Shown: one piece after another, positions 61,212 through 64,000 of the stretch
Layout of the letters: each line of letters starts with the position of its first letter
Position numbering within the stretch: position 1 is the first letter of the stretch
Source of the DNA: JAVBLP01 sp052034625
GTDB taxonomy: Bacteria; Elusimicrobiota; Endomicrobiia; Endomicrobiales; Endomicrobiaceae
Assembly: GCA_052034625.1 (NCBI GenBank)
Contig: JBPOII010000006.1
Coordinates: forward strand, 186,001-250,000
Length of the DNA stretch: 64,000 nucleotides
Reading direction: 5' to 3'
Notes under the pieces: generated by a model
Told to the model about the DNA's origin: nothing
Seen by the model: the letters and a program-made list of their open reading frames with translations, nothing else
Database searches by the model: none
Translations under genes and position numbers: made by a program

Positions 61212-63095
61212 CTATTTCTTATCTTCTTCGACAACTTCCGCATCCACCACCTGCTCCCCTTCACTGCCCTGCTGTGCCTCCGCCTGTCCGGCATCGGTGG
61301 CATCAGCACCTTGTGCTCCTTGAGCTCCCTGCACTCCCTGAGCCTGCGATGCCTTATAAACAGCTTCTGCAAGTTTATGAGAAGTATTGGTTAATGCTTC
61401 TTTTGCCGCTTTTATCTTTTCTATCTCAGAACCTTTTAAAGCTTCTTTAGCTTCATTGAGTGCTCTTTCAATATCAAGTCTTTCTTCCGAAGAAACTTTA
61501 TCGCCGTGTTCTTTAAGGCTCTTTTCAACGGAATATACTAAATTGTCAGTTTCATTTCTTACTTCAATTACTTCTTTATTCTTTGCATCTTCAGCCGCAT
61601 ATTGCTCGGCTTCTTTTACATATTTATCAATATCGTCCTTAGAGAGTTTTGTAGAAGAAGTGATCTTAATTGACTGCTCTTTTCCTGTTCCCTTATCTTT
61701 AGCGGAAACATTGAGAATACCGTTTGCGTCTATATCAAAAGTAACTTCTATCTGTGGAACGCCCCTTGGCGCAGGCGGTATACCATCGAGCATAAATCTT
61801 CCAAGAGACAGATTATCTTTTGCCATAGGTCTTTCACCCTGCAAAACATTTATCTCAACGCTGGGCTGATTATCTGCCGCTGTTGAAAATATCTGCGAGC
61901 GTTTTGCCGGAACTGTAGTATTCCTGTCTATAAGAGGTGTTCTGACGCCGCCCATAGTTTCAAGCCCGAGTGTCAAAGGAGTTACGTCTAAAAGAAGAAT
62001 ATCTTTTACATCTCCGGTCAAAACAGCCGCCTGAACAGCCGCCCCGAAAGATACACACTCCATAGGATCTATACCGCGTTCAACTTTTTTGCCTACATGC
62101 TTTTCAACAAATTGCTGAACTATAGGCATTCTTGTAGGACCGCCGACAAGAATTATTTTCGTTATATCATTTACTGAAAGTTTTGCATCTGAGATTGCAT
62201 TATCAATTGAAGTTTTGCATCTTTCAACAATAGGTCTTACAAGATTTTCAAGTGTTGCTCTTGTAAGTTTCATGGTTAAATGTTTAGGACCTGATGCATC
62301 TGCCGTAATAAACGGAAGATTTATATCGGTTTCCAAAACATTTGAAAGTTCTATTTTTGCTTTTTCTGCCGCTTCCTGTAAACGCTGAGTTGCCATTTTG
62401 TCATTTCTTAGATCTACGCCGTCAGTTTTTTTGAACTCTTCGGCTATATAGTCTATCAAAGCTTTATCCATATCGGTTCCGCCGAGCTGTGTATCGCCTG
62501 AAGTTGAAAGAACTTCAAAAGTACCTTCAGCACCCATTTCCATTATGGTAACATCAAGCGTTCCGCCTCCGAGGTCAAAAACCAATATTTTCTGTTCAGT
62601 ACCAACTTTATCTATACCGAAAGCCAAAGATGCGGCAGTAGGCTCATTAACAAGCCTTACGACTTCAAGACCGGCTATTGCTCCGGCATCTTTTGTTGCC
62701 TGTCTTTGATTGTCATTAAAATAAGCAGGAACTGTTATAACGGCTTTCTCTATCTTTTCGCCTAAATAAGCTTCAGCATCTTTTTTAATTTTTTGCAGAA
62801 CAAATGCAGAAAGCTGTTGAGGCGTAAAATCTTTGCCATTAATATTGTATTTAAAGTCAGTACCCATTTTTCTTTTAAAAGCACTTACTGTTCCCGTAGG
62901 ATTTGTTACAGCCTGTCTTCTTGCCGGCTCGCCGACTAAAAGTTGTCCGTCTTTTGTGAAAGCCACATAAGAAGGGAATGCTTTTCCGCCGAGTGTTGTT
63001 CCTTCTGCGGAAGGGATAAGCGTAGTTTTACCGCCTTCCATAACCGCCGCTGCTGAATTTGATGTTCCTAAATCAATTCCAATAATCTTTGCCAT
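61212..63095 (-). CDS. dnaK: Chaperone DnaK (Hsp70)
   Basis: 627 residues. The ATPase domain opens IGIDLGTSNSAAAVMEGG and has VPAYFNDNQRQATKDAGAIAGL, VFDLGGGTLDVTI and ILVGGPTRMPIVQ; the substrate-binding domain follows (about 385-500, with DVTPLTLGLETMGG), then a helical lid. The disordered tail is rich in Gln, Gly and Ala (repeats of GAQGAQG) and ends DAEVVEEDKK. A normal bacterial DnaK. Preceded by grpE with 81 nt between; followed by a long hairpin instead of dnaJ. Confidence 0.98.
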   Translation of the reverse strand: MAKIIGIDLGTSNSAAAVMEGGKTTLIPSAEGTTLGGKAFPSYVAFTKDGQLLVGEPARRQAVTNPTGTVSAFKRKMGTDFKYNINGKDFTPQQLSAFVLQKIKKDAEAYLGEKIEKAVITVPAYFNDNQRQATKDAGAIAGLEVVRLVNEPTAASLAFGIDKVGTEQKILVFDLGGGTLDVTIMEMGAEGTFEVLSTSGDTQLGGTDMDKALIDYIAEEFKKTDGVDLRNDKMATQRLQEAAEKAKIELSNVLETDINLPFITADASGPKHLTMKLTRATLENLVRPIVERCKTSIDNAISDAKLSVNDITKIILVGGPTRMPIVQQFVEKHVGKKVERGIDPMECVSFGAAVQAAVLTGDVKDILLLDVTPLTLGLETMGGVRTPLIDRNTTVPAKRSQIFSTAADNQPSVEINVLQGERPMAKDNLSLGRFMLDGIPPAPRGVPQIEVTFDIDANGILNVSAKDKGTGKEQSIKITSSTKLSKDDIDKYVKEAEQYAAEDAKNKEVIEVRNETDNLVYSVEKSLKEHGDKVSSEERLDIERALNEAKEALKGSEIEKIKAAKEALTNTSHKLAEAVYKASQAQGVQGAQGAQGADATDAGQAEAQQGSEGEQVVDAEVVEEDKK

Positions 63096-63176
63096 ACCAT
63101 TTCTCCTTTTATATCTTTATATTTTTTATTTTATTTCTGTCCGCCGCTGCAACAATTGCGGATTTTTCTGCTTTTT

Positions 63177-63707
63177 TCATTCTTCTTCTGTAATTGTATT
63201 TTTTGCAACTTTAACTTTTACAGGTCTTATAAGTTTACCGTTCATCTTATAACCTTTTTGATAAACTTCCAAAACTGTTCCGTCTTCTTCTTCACTGTCA
63301 ACACAATCTAAAGCTTCACAAATATTTGGATCGAATTTCTCGACTGATATCTCTTCAACACCTTCCTCTTTAAGCATTTTTGAAAATTCTTTATTTATCA
63401 TTTCAAGTCCGACAACAATACTTTCTATATTATTGCCGTTCTTAGCACTTTTTAATGCCTGCTGTAAAACATCGTTTATAGCAATTTGTTTTAAAAGTAT
63501 CTTTTCTTTACCCCACTCTAAATAATCTTTCTTTTCCTTTTCTGAACGCCTCCTAAAATTCTCAAAATCAGCTTTGAGCCTTAAAAGCTGGTCATAATAA
63601 TTCTCCGCTTCTTTCTTTTTGTCTTCAAAAGACTGCCTTAAAATTTCCAATTCCGACAATTTTGCATCGCGGGCAATTGCATCACAATCATAGTTCTGTT
63701 CTTTCAT
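63177..63707 (-). CDS. grpE: Nucleotide exchange factor GrpE
   Basis: Start taken at 63707 (MKEQNYDCD), 20 nt beyond the hrcA stop; a longer frame overlaps hrcA and is less likely. About 176 residues: a long N-terminal coiled coil (about 15-70, LSELEILRQSFEDKKKEAENYYDQLLRLKADFENFRRRSEKEK) and a C-terminal beta domain with VEKFDPNICEALDCVDSEEEDGTVLEVYQKGYKMNGKLIRPVKVKVAK. The NFRRR motif and final beta wing are typical. It exchanges nucleotide on DnaK. Confidence 0.94.
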   Translation of the reverse strand: MKEQNYDCDAIARDAKLSELEILRQSFEDKKKEAENYYDQLLRLKADFENFRRRSEKEKKDYLEWGKEKILLKQIAINDVLQQALKSAKNGNNIESIVVGLEMINKEFSKMLKEEGVEEISVEKFDPNICEALDCVDSEEEDGTVLEVYQKGYKMNGKLIRPVKVKVAKNTITEEE

Positions 63708-63726
63708 AGTATCTTTCTCTGCCAAC

Positions 63727-64000
63727 TTAGCCTCCGTTCTTCTTAAAAATTTCATTTAACATTTTTGATACGCCTTTTACCAAAGACATCATTCTGTCAT
63801 ATTCCATTCGCTTTGGGCCGATAATACCTAAAACACCGACAGCTTTTTCCCCGTCTTTATAAACAGTACTTATCATACTGAGGTCTTTTAATTCTTCTAT
63901 GATATTTTCAGAGCCTATTGTTACATTTATGCCGTTAGTGTGAAAATCGCTGCTTATCACCTCAATAAGCTTCTCTTTGTCCTCATTTAATTTTATAAGA
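63727..64000 (-). CDS. hrcA: Heat-inducible repressor HrcA, C-terminal part (cut by window edge)
   Basis: The frame is open through the window's right end, so only the last 91 residues are present: VISSDFHTNGINVTIGSENIIEELKDLSMISTVYKDGEKAVGVLGIIGPKRMEYDRMM, the HrcA C-terminal signature. HrcA represses chaperone operons by binding CIRCE; no CIRCE can be checked here because the operon start is outside the window. It is transcribed ahead of grpE, dnaK and the interrupted dnaJ. Confidence 0.9.
   Translation of the reverse strand, partial: LIKLNEDKEKLIEVISSDFHTNGINVTIGSENIIEELKDLSMISTVYKDGEKAVGVLGIIGPKRMEYDRMMSLVKGVSKMLNEIFKKNGG

Overview
The window is AT-rich DNA (roughly 35-40% G+C by eye) from a Gram-negative bacterium. 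Gram-negative markers are a Tol-Pal envelope system, an LpoB-type lipoprotein cluster, several outer-membrane beta-barrel proteins, a TolC-family protein and a meso-diaminopimelate/lysine pathway. The gene content and the plain low-GC style would fit a free-living or gut-associated member of the Elusimicrobiota (Endomicrobia-like), but there is no rRNA here and this placement is only a guess. I count 62 protein genes, two tRNA genes and one GC-rich candidate RNA. All genes except gpmA and nfo lie on the minus strand, so the left end of the window is downstream for nearly everything.

Layout, left to right. 0-2.2 kb: envelope lipoprotein cluster (LPP20-like, COG3014-like, LpoB). 2.3-9 kb: tyrS, pfkA, two beta-barrel proteins, gpmA (plus strand), an exported peroxiredoxin and tRNA-Leu(CAA). 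9.2-16.5 kb: nfo (plus strand), tex, a tiny zinc-ribbon protein, a UDG-superfamily glycosylase, an MBL hydrolase, an M42 peptidase and an M48 peptidase. 16.6-22.6 kb: glgB, an AI-2E-type exporter, a lone cyclic-nucleotide-binding domain, an exported 7-blade WD40 protein and an exported ankyrin protein. 22.6-29.7 kb: a pal-cpoB-tolA-tolB-tolQ-tolR operon in unusual order that continues into a membrane PHP protein and a GT39-like glycosyltransferase. 29.7-40 kb: uvrA, nadB, a HAMP-only membrane protein, panB-panC, folK and dapB-dapA-lysA. 40-44.5 kb: a TPR / patatin / TolC-family cassette overlapping argH. 44.7-49.6 kb: a tightly packed yjbQ-rsmD-(Fe-S nuclease)-argB-argD-argG operon. 49.66-49.9 kb: tRNA-Ala(GGC) followed by a GC-rich element that repeats the last 26 nt of the tRNA. 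50-58 kb: a complete phosphate module (porin, pstS, pstC, pstA, pstB, phoU; phoB-phoR upstream). 58-64 kb: the hrcA-grpE-dnaK-dnaJ chaperone block, in which dnaK and dnaJ are separated by an accessory gene of unknown function, a DUF456 gene and a long imperfect hairpin.

How the genes work together: most of the window is core metabolism (glycolysis, glycogen, arginine, lysine/peptidoglycan, pantothenate, NAD), stress response and envelope maintenance. The accessory or unusual parts are few: the GC-rich RNA-like element beside tRNA-Ala, a family of short palindromic intergenic repeats, the insertion between dnaK and dnaJ, and the pair of exported eukaryotic-like repeat proteins. I found no CRISPR array, transposase, integrase or rRNA. 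No complete new system is demonstrated; the element at about 49.66-49.78 kb is the strongest candidate for something undescribed.
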